The position numbers and the translations under genes were made by a program. DNA of 64,000 nt from Hemicentrotus pulcherrimus (lineage: Eukaryota; Echinodermata; Echinoidea; Camarodonta; Strongylocentrotidae): the NCBI GenBank assembly GCA_003118195.1, contig BEXV01001183.1, forward strand, positions 1-64,000, written 5' to 3'. Positions 49,905 to 63,465 of the stretch are shown here, piece by piece (position 1 is the stretch's first letter; every line of letters starts with the position of its first letter). The notes beneath the pieces were generated by a model, which did no database searches, was not told the origin of the DNA, and saw only the letters and a program-made list of their open reading frames with translations.

Positions 49905-52680
49905 GGGGTATCGCACTGGTTTCTCTCTCTTTGAGTGTGAACAAGCGATTATATGCACTTGAGACACGAAGGCATTAGCATGTGATGTATGCGTACATGA
50001 ATTAAACAACACATTTGTATGCTTCACCTCCCTCCGGTCAATAAACATTAAGGTGTGTTCATTTTCAATAAATCATTTAGATTTCAATGCATTAAAGATC
50101 GGAAACGATCTTCTTGTGCTATCCAGTACTCATATACGTAATCGATATTCTATCAAAGCGACACGGTTTATTCAGTGCAGCGATCATCTACATCCGTCTT
50201 AACTTCTGTACCGTATTGTATTAATATAACCGCTGCCTTCAGATCTTTTCATGAAAAACTCTTTAAATATTTACTTGAAGCAACGCTCAGATTGACGAAA
50301 ATACTTCAGACAAGCAAATGAAGCGACGATGACTGATAATAATCATTTCAGGAAAGAAAAATTAGGGTTTGGAGCTTTCATCTGTTTTTACTGTACCTTT
50401 ACTTTTATTCGGCCGATTTGCCTTCTTATCATTATTGCATATCGTCGCGGCGCGGTAGAATAAATTCTCGACACGCAAAGAAAGGCGTGAAGAGTGAGGT
50501 GTTGCGGCATTGGGTTCGTCGAAAGATGAACCCGCATTAGCATCTCAGGACAAGATGATTCCAAGTGAGCCCTGTGATACGGAAACAAGGTTATGATAGA
50601 GAAGAGAACACAGGGAGCTTGGAATAAGGGAAGATGTCAAAAGAGAGTGGATTAAAGAGTGATAGATAGAGACAGAGAGAGCGAAAGAAGGGGAGCGGGG
50701 GGGGGAGGAGGAAAGTATATCAACCAGGAAGATGCGGAGAGAACAGGAATTCTAATTCTTGTCTAAAAGTTACAATGGTATTACGTGTGACAATCATAAT
50801 CTGAAATGAGTTCATGCAATGGACTACAGCAGAAAAATATGATAAGAGTGAAAGAAAAGAGTGTGAATATATAATGTTGACATCTTACAAAATTAAGTCA
50901 TTGCAGGAAAGGCATGTTGTTCTAGTATATTTTTATTGATATAACGATTATGATTATTTTGACTTGTTCAGCGAAAAACGTCGATGATCTTGACGATGAC
51001 GGTGTCGTTAATGACTATTAAATGACTATTAAGAGTGTTTTAACCTTGTGAAAAAAAATGAAAGTTAACCATAATGGTTCTTATGTATCTTCAATGATAA
51101 TAGCACTTGGGTGTATAACGAGGAAAGCCCCCCCNCCCCCTCCCCCCTGAAACTCCAAATAACACTCCACGCTGAGCCTGATAATGTGCTGAATGCATAG
51201 CTCCCATGTTCCTCTGTCGACATGACATGACGGATGTGAGGAGGAGTTAGGTGTTCATGATATGTCTGTCATGGGAGTCTTGATAAACTATCTTCCATTA
51301 AACTTCACCAAGAACAGAGATAGATAGATCTGCTTCAGATTGATTCAGTAAGAAACCTGACCACAATGCATGTTTTGAATATTGTCAAAATCGATGAGTA
51401 GTCGGGACCATCTTTGACATTGTATTTTAAAGATCACCATAATAGTTTTATGTAGCTTACATGCGAAACGATTTTGTGCCCGCCATTTGTCGTCATGCTT
51501 GAATCGACGAAGTAGGAAAGTTTACAAATAATACAGCCGGGAAATGAAGGAATTTTAATTTCTTTCATTGCATTTGATAAAGATGGGAGATGGATAAAAT
51601 ATGCTAAAGATTTAAATATAAAATAAGGAATGAGAAAAGGAAAGAGAAAGTAAGAAAATAGAAAGATAGAGAGAGTCAGAGAGACCGTGGAGAGGGGGGA
51701 AGAGAGAGAGAAAGAGACAGAGAGAGAGAGGAGGAAAAGAAGTGTTCCATGAAAGTGCACGAGCTTTGACGTGCGGAGTGAAATGCGACTGTCTTCAAGC
51801 GTACTCCGGGCTCTGAAGAACTCATTTACCATGACAAACAGAGATACAAATTGCAAGGCTGATTTCAAATGAAGAAAACCGTTATGACGGACAGGAAAAG
51901 GAGGCATCCATGAGAAAGAAAAATGGAAATTTCACAGTAATTAATGGATAAGAAGATGAACGATGAAGTATATAGTCTATACGACCGGCGACGAGCTATG
52001 TTGATGAACAAAGATTGTAAACGGACGCGGAAAGGGGGTATATCCTGAAATGGAGAGGATAAATGGGCTGTAAGTGAAGGGACTAGAGATACACCAGCGC
52101 CTCTTTCTCTTGTTTTCTTCATCATGAGAAGTGACAGTCACTTCAGCAGTAGACGAGGGTGACAGGATGCTGACATATCAAAACAGCATGAAGTGTAACG
52201 TAAGAACGACCCCTGCCGGAAGAAACATTGAGCGTATGAACTATGAACTGTTGCGGTTGACGCTGAATATCTGCCCTAAGGATTCTTCATGACGTTTGGT
52301 ACGAAGATTCGGGTATAGAATGTTAGAGAAGAATAACATGTATCATGTTGGTTTAGGATAATATGCCTTTCTTCGGATTGAGTCTGGAACTTTACCAAGT
52401 TGAAATAATCCAATATTCCGTGCAATAACGAATTAGTTGTTGACGCAGACAAAGCGATAACCAAACTACGACATATCCGAACAAACCAGATGTCTTAAAC
52501 CTACTCTCCCATTATATTAAGAACTCGGTAATATGACGATGCCCGGGATTGTTTACGAGCAAACTTTTACTTTATAACTTTATGGTGTCTTAATCTCCAG
52601 AGGGCAACTAATAAATTGATTTAAAAATGCAGCTCGTTAACCTTCTTTAAATTATGTGGGAAGGAAAAAAAAGACGAAGG
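49905..52680. other. Non-coding DNA with purine tracts
   Basis: Purine-rich patches at about 50640-50720 and (GA)n at about 51645-51735; a C-run with an N at 51131-51148. A CpG-rich minus frame at 50388-50588 has no recognised motif. Confidence 0.5.
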
Positions 52681-53128
52681 AAAACACATTTCCATACTCT
52701 CTGCGAGTGGGAGATGATGTGGATGGATACAGAATGTTTTAGTAAAATGACTAGCTACGAAGCGTACAATCACTCAACGAAGGTGAATATATGCAATCTA
52801 AGAGGGAAAGAAGAGATTATAAACATGACACGGCTTTGTTTGACGATGTGAAATTATTTACTGCAGGTAGCAACGTTCATCGCAAAAAAACAAAATGATT
52901 TAGATACAAATTTAGAAACACATTTGATAGTCCTTACTCTCACGGGGATGGTGAGGGCGGATACAAAGTTTCGGTAACGTGACTAGCGACAAAGCAGACG
53001 ATCACAGCTCGATGAAGGTGAATCGATGAAATCTAAGAGGGAAAGGAGAGATTAAAGCATGACACGTTTTTGATAGTCGACGTGAAATTATTCATTGAAA
53101 TAATGACAGGGAGCTCATCGAAAAAAAT
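52681..53128 (+). repeat. Near-tandem duplication, unit about 235 bp
   Basis: Copy 1 (about 52681-52895) and copy 2 (about 52915-53128) keep a constant offset near 235 bp and share AAACACATTT, GGATACA, ACGAAG/TGAAGGTGAAT, AATCTAAGAGGGAAAG, AGAGATTA, CATGACACG and GTGAAATTATT. Identity is moderate, so the duplication is old. Confidence 0.8.
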
Positions 53129-53465
53129 GAATAAATAAAGTAAATAAAATATAGAGATAAACATGTACACAAACAACCGCACAATATTAATTGTAGATGT
53201 TATTATCTCCGCAAAGCAATACAGGCGTTGAGTGGTTGATAACACCGTACTTTATCTAAGACAGAAAATCCTCCTTTTGATTTTTATTCGAATCTCTATC
53301 ATTTCAACAATAATTTGATAAATCTCTTTTGACAGGCTATACTTTTGTTTTCATTTAACGCAGTACCCCTGGCAGACATGAGGGATAGAATAATGCCTTG
53401 TAAAAGAGAGATGCGATTGTCTCTATACGTGTAATTAGCATTTTTATTTCTCTAAATGTGCGCAC
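53129..53465. other. Non-coding DNA, nothing recognised
   Basis: No open frame with coding character, no splice pair and no repeat that I can pair elsewhere in the window. Confidence 0.55.
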
Positions 53466-53468
53466 CTG

Positions 53469-53600
53469 TGTGTGTAATGTGTGTGTGTGTGTGCGTGTAG
53501 TTGTGTGAATGTTGGAGGGGCCATATTGTTAGTTTTACGTTGTCTCCCCACTGGTTCTCTCTCTCTCTCTCTCTCTTGCTCTCTCTCTCTCTTTCCCTCT
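53469..53600. repeat. (GT)n and (CT)n microsatellites
   Basis: GT run at about 53469-53500, then (CT)n at 53557-53595 after about 55 bp of ordinary sequence. Confidence 0.9.
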
Positions 53601-55685
53601 TTATCTATCATGTTTGCTTTATTTGCTTTTTTTTTTGGAAGCCAAGTGCCATGCGCCGAGTCTTATAGATATTTTGTTTACTGCATCGATTTCATTTAAG
53701 CTAAGTTTGACGGTATCTTTCATAAACCTTTTAGGGTTTAGACTAAATGATTCTAGAATACAGCATGCATATGGACAAAACATTTTCGCCGAATACACAA
53801 ACTCTAATACATCCAGCTTTATCATTGAAAGAAAATAATATTAGTCCACAAAGTTTTGCAAATTTAATAGGCCTAATTTAAGTCCGCGTTAAAAGGTTAT
53901 GATTTTTAGGGTTAGCCCTTAACCAGGCATCAGTTATAATTTCATGTACGTGTCAAAAAAGGGAAAAAAGAAAGAAAGAGAATAATATAAATGGTCTGTG
54001 TTTATATTAATTCAATCGCCGAGAGGAATTCACGAGGTAATTGCTTGACAGATTAATCTTTGCATCGGTACTTCATTTAAGAATATCTTTTTGATCAAAG
54101 TCTTCTTTCTCTAAGGATTTTAACGAATATTTTACCCCAAGGGTTTGAATATTTTTAAATACATTTGCATGTGGGATTGCATTGTTGTTGTTCTGGTTTC
54201 AATGTCAAAAAGCATCAGATAGCAATTTCCGATAGGGGATGTGTTTGCCTGGGCCGTTTTTCAGTGTTGATTGAGTATACCCAAGACACACGCACACACA
54301 CACGCACAGTCTGGTTAGTTTTCACTTTCCTGCGTTCTATGCAGCTACCCGTCAGTGATCTGTCACTGTCATTATGGGGCAAGTGTGTGCAAAGAACGAC
54401 TCTCACCCCATATCCTGAAGGTGTAGTGACTAGATGAACGATCAGTTTTAAGCCTTCAGTGGAAATTAAGCTTCTTTTCCATCGACTTAATTCACGTTCT
54501 CCCTAAGGTCGTATTCGCGTCGAGGGGCGTTCCTTTATCCTGCCATGTCAAAAGTTGGTCTTCATGGTACCAATATTAAACTGATGACTTTTGACGCCAT
54601 TAAGTACAATGAACGAGGTAAAGCCACTTGGGACTGATTTGATGTTAAATAAATTTGATTAAAAGAGTTTCGCGGAATTAAGATTTGTACCCTTAGTGTT
54701 AAATGGAATGTTCTATTTCACACCACTAGCATCACAATCTTAAAAGGCCTCATTAATTGAATCCCTGTAGATGTTAAATGAAGATTTCATCGTTCACTTT
54801 CCTAATAGGTGGATAACGCTCTATACATCAAGAAAAGTTCAGAGGATTTAAGATCCCGAGCTCCATAATGTATATACTCCCCTCTTCTTATTATTTTTCT
54901 CTCTCCATCTCTCTCTGACACTGTCTGAATATTTGTTTGGAGCTTTCCTCTTTCACTTGACGCATTCCATGACACAATGAACCTTGCAATAAGTTGCAAC
55001 ACTTAAGGTGCTCAATTTAAAACCAGGGAATAAACTCATTGTGAACTTAACCATAAGCACGCGTGGTATATTGATGAGAGATAGAAGGGGGGGTATAGTA
55101 ACAGAATGGATACAAGTACAGATGGGAGGAGAGAGGGAGCGGGTGGATAACAGTTCATATCTAATACTGACAGTTAAAACACGCCAATTAACGTTGACTT
55201 CATTCATTTCGTAACTTTAAATTTAGTTGATAGTCACCTACTTCCCTTACTTCAATACAGCTCTCTTTCTGAAGTGTGTATCAAAGGAACATGAAGTTAA
55301 AGGAGAAGATATACTAACAACAACAAAATAAACAACAACAAAAACAACAATGACCAAAATAATAACATCACTCAGTGTCAACATCAACGACAACAAAAAG
55401 ACCCAGACGAGAAGCACATATCAGACGCACACGCGTGCATGATAGGCGAGGCTTGACGGGGCAATACGTCAATGTCCAAACCAATGTGAAATTGAGAGGA
55501 CAAGGATGAGAAGTATATATGGTTTTATTTACTGATTTCATATTGTGCCAGGATGCATGGTGCTATACTCTGCAAGATGATATAGTCTCGATGGGGTTAA
55601 CAACCGCACTGTTTGAGAGCATGACGTCTACCGAGAAACGTACTCTTGCAAGGGTGGTGAGGACATTTTTTTTTTGATAGGGCCT
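53601..55685. other. Non-coding DNA, nothing recognised
   Basis: (AAC)n-type triplets at about 55315-55365; a short ACACAC patch at 54285-54306. Confidence 0.5.
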
Positions 55686-55787
55686 CTAAAAGGGCACACC
55701 TATCTCGAAATATATGGGGTATTTTTTTGTTTGCCGCTAAAAGGGCACACCTATCTCGAAATATATGGGGTATTTTTTTGTGTTTTC
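55686..55787 (+). repeat. 51-bp perfect-looking tandem duplication
   Basis: Two head-to-tail copies of a unit containing CTAAAAGGGCACACCTATCT and GAAATATATGGGGTATTTTT, offset exactly 51 bp, with differences only near the junction. Very recent by its identity. Confidence 0.95.
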
Positions 55788-57025
55788 AAACATTTTTTTT
55801 AAACATTGTCATGATTATCACTGGATTACAAAATTCTTTTGAAAGATGGTTTTCTAAACTTTCTCCCCCAACAGACATACTTTCATAATGAGATTAAACG
55901 CACTAGCGGCGATTCTCAAGATATTCCCACTCCTTGCATTTTGGATGAAATTGTTTTAGTAAACTTTCAGTGTCCTTTAGAAGAATGAAAAATGTAAAAA
56001 GACATGAATCTATATCTCTAGACGATTAAGAATAATAACTAGAGATGGAAAAAGAGGTTTTGGGGTTTGAGCATGTCGAAGGAGGTGCAGATTTCATCGG
56101 ATATCATCTCCACTTGCTCTAACATCTTCTCGCTCTGATTAGATGGTCGCAAGTTTCAGGCAAGTTCAGATTAGGTATCCAAGGATTCTGATTCGTAAAG
56201 AACACTTTTTTTTCTGAAAATGTTTCACGCCATATTGAATTCGCAAATCTATTGGTTCTCGAATTTCTCGCGAGTGGAAATCCTCCATTATAATCATCAC
56301 TAATTAGTATTACTGGAATCAGTGCTCCCACTCATCAGACAAAGCCATAGACAGGTATATCCTAGTAGATTATCATGACGGATGAATCCCCTGGGTGTGT
56401 CGAATTTCATTCGATGATCCCCGGGAGGCAAAGTGATAACCAGAAAACATCTATTGTTTTTTTTTTTCGGTATCAATACCCTCTCGCAATTAATGCTAAA
56501 ACTCTGATCGAAGTTGTTCCGGTCATCATAGTTTCTTCCTTATATCCCCATTATTTGATCATCGACATGTTTTTTTTTCTCCGTTTCATTTTGGACTTCA
56601 TTGAGATCTAGAATTGAGATCAGCTCCGATAATCCTGTAGGCTGTAATACTAAACAAGCCAAAATGAAAGCGTGGGGGATATCATATTCCCTTCCCTTTC
56701 AGTCGTCTTTTGCAGTTAATTGCGAGTATCGATTCATGTATCCCTGTAATCTCCCTTTCCCTGTTTTAGCGTGGTTTTGTATTTTATAAACCTAACCTTA
56801 GTTAATTATGTCATTTGAAATTTAAGGAGAAAATCCACAACAAGCTCTGCTTTTCCACAGGCTCCGCTACTAAATCTCTTAAGTTCAATTGAAGGACAAT
56901 TTTCTGAATAGTGTGTGCCGGTATTGTGTGTACATGTATATTATAATCATTTTCAACATGTTGTTACACTCTTTGTAAAGTTAGATATTGTGGAAACCAT
57001 ACAACTATTATTTTCCTTAGACAAA
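55788..57025. other. Non-coding DNA, nothing recognised
   Basis: No open frame with a motif. T-runs near 55790 and 56460. Confidence 0.5.
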
Positions 57026-57029
57026 GGAA

Positions 57030-57200
57030 GCAAGGGTGAGAGAGAAAGAGAGAGTGCAAGAGAGAGAGAGAGAGAGAAGGAAAGAGAAAGAGACAGAGAC
57101 AGTGACAGTGACAGAGAGACAGGATATATAAAAAGAGAGAGTGAGCAAAAGCGAGAGAGTGAGAGAGAGAGAGAGAGGGGGGCAGAGAAAGAGAGATCCT
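57030..57200. repeat. Compound (GA)n array
   Basis: GA runs with GACAGTGACAGTGACAGAGA in the middle. Frames on both strands (Arg/Glu or Ser/Leu) are artefacts. A further (GA)n lies at 57403-57422. Confidence 0.95.
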
Positions 57201-57675
57201 GTTCAGTCAGTCGCATCAACCTTTTAAATTATTTGTGAGAGAGCAAAATAGAGACCTAATCTTCATTCAATCGAATGCTATCAATTTCAAATTACAACTG
57301 TAAATAACATGAATACTAATGAGTCGAAGTTTTGAGAAATAATGATAGGGAGACAAAAGAAAACGTATTTGCGTAAGAAAATACATAGGGCAGGTGATGT
57401 TGAAAGAGAGAGAGAGAGAGAGACGTAGACATGGTGGGCTGGGATGTCATAATATATACATGTTCAATTAATAAATCTATGAAAAGCTATCTATTTGATT
57501 GGCATGTAAGGCAGGGTGATAATGAGAGTTTTAAAAGTTTCCAACAGAGGATTGAGGAAACAACAATAACAACGACGATGACGACAACAACAGTGTATTG
57601 AGTAAATGCTTGCCTGAGGCAGACCTTCAGGATCTCTCGACCTTTATCCTTGCCCCCCCCCCCACCCTCTCTTCC

Positions 57676-58100
57676 CAGAAAAAAAAAACGAAACCAAGAA
57701 TTATCGATGTTTTATCATAACTTAATCACAATTATGATTAATAAATGTCACATATTCGTAAAGGCTTAAACCCTCCTCTTTCATTTCATGCAACTCATAT
57801 GATGCATAGTTCACACATGAGTGAATAGCGATTTGAAGAGAGGAAACTAAAACGTTATTTGGCGGGCGATATCTGAATTTCAAATAAAAAGAATAGAAAG
57901 TGCAATTTTTGCTCTTTTATATGTCACCTCAATCAGGAAAAAATGAACAAAACTAACAAAGTTCTGTTTGTTTAAAGTAGTGCTTGCATTTCCATAATTT
58001 GATTAAACGAGTTCATTTCACTGGCTGCCTGCCGTAGAAACAAACAGAGGAGAGTTGACAAAAGACTTAACTCCTTTTTGTTGACGAACAGCCATGCACA
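57676..58100. mobile_element. Half copy of the fold-back element
   Basis: It matches 9600-10020 nearly end to end: ACGAAACC(A/G)AGAATTATC, ATGTTTTATCATAACTT, TTGGCGGGCGATATCTGAAT, ACCTCAATCAGGAAAAA, GCTGCCTGCCGTAGAAAC and GACTTAACTCC. Its outer end (CAGTGCGT) is replaced by a C-run and its inner end stops at the loop near 58100, so only the left arm is present. Confidence 0.85.
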
Positions 58101-61100
58101 AAGAAGATAACAGACTTAGTGGCAAATAGTAAATGAAGTCTACCAGCTAAATGCATAAATCTCGATAGCATCAGGAACGCCGTAAGACTCATTACCAACT
58201 GGGCCTGTTAGAACCAAAATGAAACAAAGACCTACGAAGTTGTACTTGTGGACAACATCAATATCTTCTCTAAACGACGTAAACCTTGTATTATTCATGT
58301 TATTTACAGTTGTAATTTGAAATTGATAGCATTCGATTGAATGAAGATTATATGTACGTATTAAATGCAACTGTAATGAGAGAGTTGTGTCATTCAGGAG
58401 TACCAAAAACGGTTAAATATAGCCACATAAAGTAACCTTTGATAAAAACGTACTTTAATTCAATACATACCATTTGCTATAGCATGAGAATCTCTACCAG
58501 AAAGGAAAGGAAAGGAAAATGCATCTTTCTGTTCGTGACCTGCCACTTTTGGCTTCAGAAAATTGTGAACAACTGAGAGGAAGCATAATACCCTCCTGCA
58601 TGGGACTAGTTCACGGCACTCCAAATCGATGTAACCTAGTCAATATGTGACATGCGAGAGGTCAGGGAATCACTTTGGTAATACCAACCTGAAATGGGTG
58701 GTCACAGCGGTGTCGGTGAGCTAAAGAGGGCTCGTATTAAGGAAGGTGAGAAGGAAGGATATAGTGCGCATGAGTGGAGGAAGGGAGGAGGAGGGTAGAA
58801 AAGCCGACAGTTTCGATGAAAAAACCCTGAGAGATTACCGATTTAAGATGGTATAGGAAAGTAGAATGTTGAGATATCCATATTTCTGTTGGCGGTCTAA
58901 AGGGTGAAAAATTGTCCATCAATAATAAATATTTTAAGTGTTACTAATATTGCAATCGAGTCATTTTATTGATTTTTGTTTTGTTTGTAGTATAATGTAG
59001 ATAAATTGACTGCTATGAGAGGCATCGCTGTGCCTTAATAGCAGGATGTAACATCCCCGAGAGCCAGTGTAGAAACAACTATGCTTCGAATATTTAAGTA
59101 GTCCATATATTTATTATACTGAATTCACAAGAAATCTACAAAGAATTCTTACCTCATCCTTTTCTTGATTAAAGACTGTAAATCTTCGCTGGAAAGTTGC
59201 CTGGATGTTACGATCATTCGGAAATCGCACACACACTGCATTGTATTAGTATACGCGCTCGCACAAATTTTACACGTTAATCATTTGCCCCGTTACCCGG
59301 GGCAAAGGGCATCGTTAAAAAAATTATTGATCGTTAAGGGGGCACGGCTAAAATCACGATTCCAATTTCGGCCAATCAGATGACTAGATGTATTCGACAT
59401 ACTAAAGAGAGGTATATACTCAATGTTAAAAGGTTGGCTCCAATCAGAAATCAGGTTTTAAGATGCACTATATAGTACATGATCAGAATAAGTTCACAGC
59501 AAAACCATAAACAAAAGCATCTAGTATGAAATGTTCATATTGCTCCCGCCAATGAACACGGTTAATATACTCTTCTCGTTTCCGCTACAGTAGATATGAC
59601 CAACTTCTGATGAAGGACCCCATGTCTGCGCACCTAAGATATGTCTTGAAAGTGACAAGGATTTCCTGTGATCATATTAACTCGAAAATTAATTAAAGCA
59701 TATCTCTCGACTTTCCAGAGTTTGTGGTCCTTTGGGCCCTTTTGGCAACTTCCGGTACCCTGTGGTATTCTGTGGGTCTTAACCTATATCATGTTTTATT
59801 GTATCGTTCATAGTGGGCTTCATACACCAAACCAACATTTTTATCCCAACTAATTTATGTGAAATGCATACAAACACTGATGGGCCCCTAAAACATTGAA
59901 TTTGGACACTTTGGGTACCGATTTTTAAAACAACTCGGTGTTATCGTGTTTAGCTTTTAAGTTCTAGGAACCCGCATTAAAAAGTGTACACCATTTCCCT
60001 GTTGGAGCCGTCTGTGTACCTAACTATTATACAAGGTAATAGTAGGTCCCTTTCTGATTAAGCTAACCCTCAGGAGGGTACATTTTAAGCCTCTACGTTG
60101 TAGATTGAAAGAGGAACATCTCATTCCCTCAAATTGTCTAAATCGGTATGGCAGACCAGGCAGTCTCCTGAGGGACCGGCCATCCAATTTCATAATTATT
60201 CACTCGATATTTAGGTGAATCAAATTTATTTACAGCGTGCCACTCGCGAGTTGTCACAGTTTCAACGTGCATGCAGTGTTTAATTTAATCATTACACTCT
60301 CCAATCCAACAACAATAAAAATCCACATGAGTTTAAGGGTCCTTGTATCATGGTGTTTGAATGAGAGTGGGTTCTTCGTTCATGGAGAAACATTTCACTC
60401 AAGAGAGACCTCGGCATTCTATGGCAAATTAGAAGCATACCTAGTTTGGATAACCCGTTCTGCATGTTCTTTAAGTCTAGACATACGAACTCCTTCCAAT
60501 GGCTGGATCGGAAATAAAATAGTGAAATACAATCATCATTGTCATTTCGAGTCATCACACGGCTACTTCCCAATATCCATAAGAGTCACGTCATCATGGT
60601 CCTTGGCCTCTGCCAGCTTCCTCCCAGTGCAATGAAAAATGGAATCGACAAAAGAGATGACAAAGCAGATATGTTGCAGATAAACCAGAATGGCGTTCAC
60701 TCCATGTTAAGGGGTATGGTGTAAACATCCGTAATGTGGTTTCGGTTGACCTTATTCATTTAATTTGACAGAGTACAACCAAAATGAGATAAAGAGACGA
60801 ATAATACTTGAAGCTATATATTGCATTAATCTGATAGTCAAGTCATGAGGAGTCTATCAAAATTATGCCAAGAACGTGACCTCAAATGTACAGGCTATCT
60901 TGACGGTACACGTCCTGAGTATTATCATTTTGTTTAAATACTAGCAGAACCCTTTATGATTATAATCATCATTGCATCAAAGTGACCATGATTAGTGTCA
61001 TACTTCCATCGATTTTTCTAAGCTCACTAACAAACAGGGCATTGTGTTACTTCTATTTAATGGCATCAGACATGGACCACAGGCAATCAAAGACACCCGA

Positions 61101-63395
61101 CTTTAACGATTATCGCCTAACCTTTGAGGGGTTCTACAATGACGGGATCACCATCGCCAACCATACACTTCTCCCAAGATTGATATCTATGTAGAGAGAG
61201 TTTATTGAACGATACCCTATCTAGATGCACGTGTACGGTGGTATTTAGAACGGTAGATTGTGTGATTGCAGACGTATATTCCTTAAATGGAAGTCTTCGG
61301 TTAAGTGATGGTTCGGTCTACAGATGCTTAGCTATCATGTCAATCAATGCACGTAGAGTCTTAATCGTTTCGTAGATGCTGGTTTGTATACAAAATACTG
61401 ATGTAGCTATATAATCAGGCTGCCCACTGGCCTCCCTTCGTACAACAGCCCTGTTTTCCATGAAAAAGAAGTTATTTCCAGACTCTTAGTCGATATTTTG
61501 TAGAGAGCATACTTCTCTTTAATAATTATGGATGTTTATCACACAAAAACCGTCATGAAAATATATAAAATATGCGGCATATTTTCGTTTGACGAAAAGC
61601 CGTTCCATAGCCGCGTTCAAGCGGACAGTTGGAGTATTCCGGATGACTGCAAATGGGAGGTGTTTTATAATCCACAATTCCCTATATGCGCATTGGAAAT
61701 GGGGTTAATTTTAAAGACCTCTTTTTTTCCCTGCGAAGACGAGGAATTTGAATAGCTTGGTATATTGATATGTTTTAATTTAGTAAAGAGAGTATATCAT
61801 CTCAGTATTTTCTCTCTGAGATTATTTTCCTCTAAACGTCAACCATAAAATCATAAGCGGATTAATAAAGTTTGTGAACTAGTAATCATAAAAACTTCAT
61901 GAAATTATCCCTTTTCTTTTCTCTGATCTGTAATGGGCCAATACCATGATCTTTTTAATGTTTTAAAATGTCCTTCTTTAGAAGTGTACATGTTATAAGG
62001 AGTTGATTTATTTTTCACCTGTAATAGTAAAATCAAAGAAGAGGCATATTGCTGATGAAATCGCAAAAAGCTACAAACCATTTTCCCGGACAGAGTGAAA
62101 TGGTTTATTTTCCGGTCATGTAAATCTGCTCCGACCGAGTCCCATTAGGCAGTTAGATACAAACGGTGTCATTAAGTTCCGATTAATGCATGACATTTAC
62201 AATAATAGCAGGTAATCGCTGTTTGATATGAAATGTAGCTTAATAAATCATACTTAATGGGTACTCTTCACACCGATACCATGGATACCATGACTGCAGT
62301 TTATAATCAGGTCACAAAGTAGTGTCTCTTACATTAACGCTTGGCCGTTTCAATCTTCATGAATTGAATGCAAGCAATCCGAAAGGTCATGCCCGATTGT
62401 GAGCAGGCCGCAGTTCTACATCATTAATGCAAATATCATTGTTATTTTGGTTGCTGAAGTATGATAGTAAGAAATAGAAGTGACATGTGGGAAATGGGTT
62501 GATGGGATTTTTATTTTCAAGCAAATGCCTGCTCTGGATGGGGAGAATGATACGGGCAACAAGTTATACATCGTCGCTGTCGTATAACAAAAGGCGCTTT
62601 AAGATGTAGGTTTATAAATGACGTCCAATGTAAAGAATATCGTGACTAAAGTCAGGTCATTACAACCTTTACTTTTTTTCCTCTCTTAAAACTACTGTTT
62701 ATACAACTGTAACGTCATTAACCTTTTTAATCTGTGGGGCTCGTGAAGACCATTAACTCAATTCTGTTAGTTTCAATGATTGTTAAGTAGTTTTCTTCTA
62801 CGATGATGTTTCTTTTGATGCCATTCTAGTGTTAAAAGAAGGGTTTCTTCTTCTACTGCGTAAAGATGTATCGATATTTAAACTATCCCTTCCCCATGCC
62901 AGGTAATAGATGAAACTCACTGCCAGTGTTCTTCAGTCGTGTTTGTCGTCAGCAAAATGATGCATTATAACAATGTAATTCATAGCGCTTTGCAAAACCT
63001 ATACCATGGTCAAACAACGACATTATCAACGTACACAGTGTGTTTATAAGCTCTCTAAACCCTGGTGAGTAGGACTACGTCTTTTTCTGTCGTGTGTTCC
63101 TCGTTTAGTTTTATTAATAATAATTATTAGTAAGTGTAATTATCATTAAGAATTTGCCTTAGAGGTGGAAGGCGAACTGAATCATTGTGACCGTCATGTC
63201 TTCCCTCCCGATATAACCGATATGGGATGTGAAGGTGCACCATCGGGGTTTCCCACTAATTATATACGAATAGTGCACTTTAGCCTTAAACGTACAACGT
63301 ACAACTCTCCTCTGCATAATCATGGCCCCGATTAAACATCCTAAATAAAGGACGGAGTGCTTTATTTGTTTCACTGTAACCTAACCTATGTCTTT
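58101..63395. other. Non-coding DNA, nothing recognised
   Basis: A 132-codon plus frame (60237-60635), a 70-codon frame with GC-richer codons at its end (60982-61194) and a 75-codon frame (61528-61755) have no recognised motif and no convincing splice signals. A perfect 9-bp stem hairpin is at 59284-59306. Confidence 0.45.
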
Positions 63396-63399
63396 GCAT

Positions 63400-63465
63400 G
63401 TCTTGCATTCGAACCCTCGATCTTTGATTCAACAGGCAGACGCTCTGCCGACTGTGCCATGTCGC
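63400..63465 (-). mobile_element. tRNA-derived SINE head, first of two
   Basis: On the minus strand, the A box TGGCACAGTCG (63449-63459) fits consensus exactly and the B box GGTTCGAATGC (63405-63415) has one mismatch, 33 bp apart as in a tRNA. The acceptor stem is not paired and no CCA-ready end is seen, so it is a SINE promoter rather than a tRNA gene. Confidence 0.6.

Noticed and set aside
56915..57238. Plus frame rich in Arg and Glu, resembling an RE/ER-repeat protein
   Set aside because: The Arg-Glu run is translated (GA)n; flanks show no coding character.
60237..60635. 132-codon plus frame
   Set aside because: No motif and no splice sites; a 93-codon frame is open on the opposite strand too, so openness is not informative.
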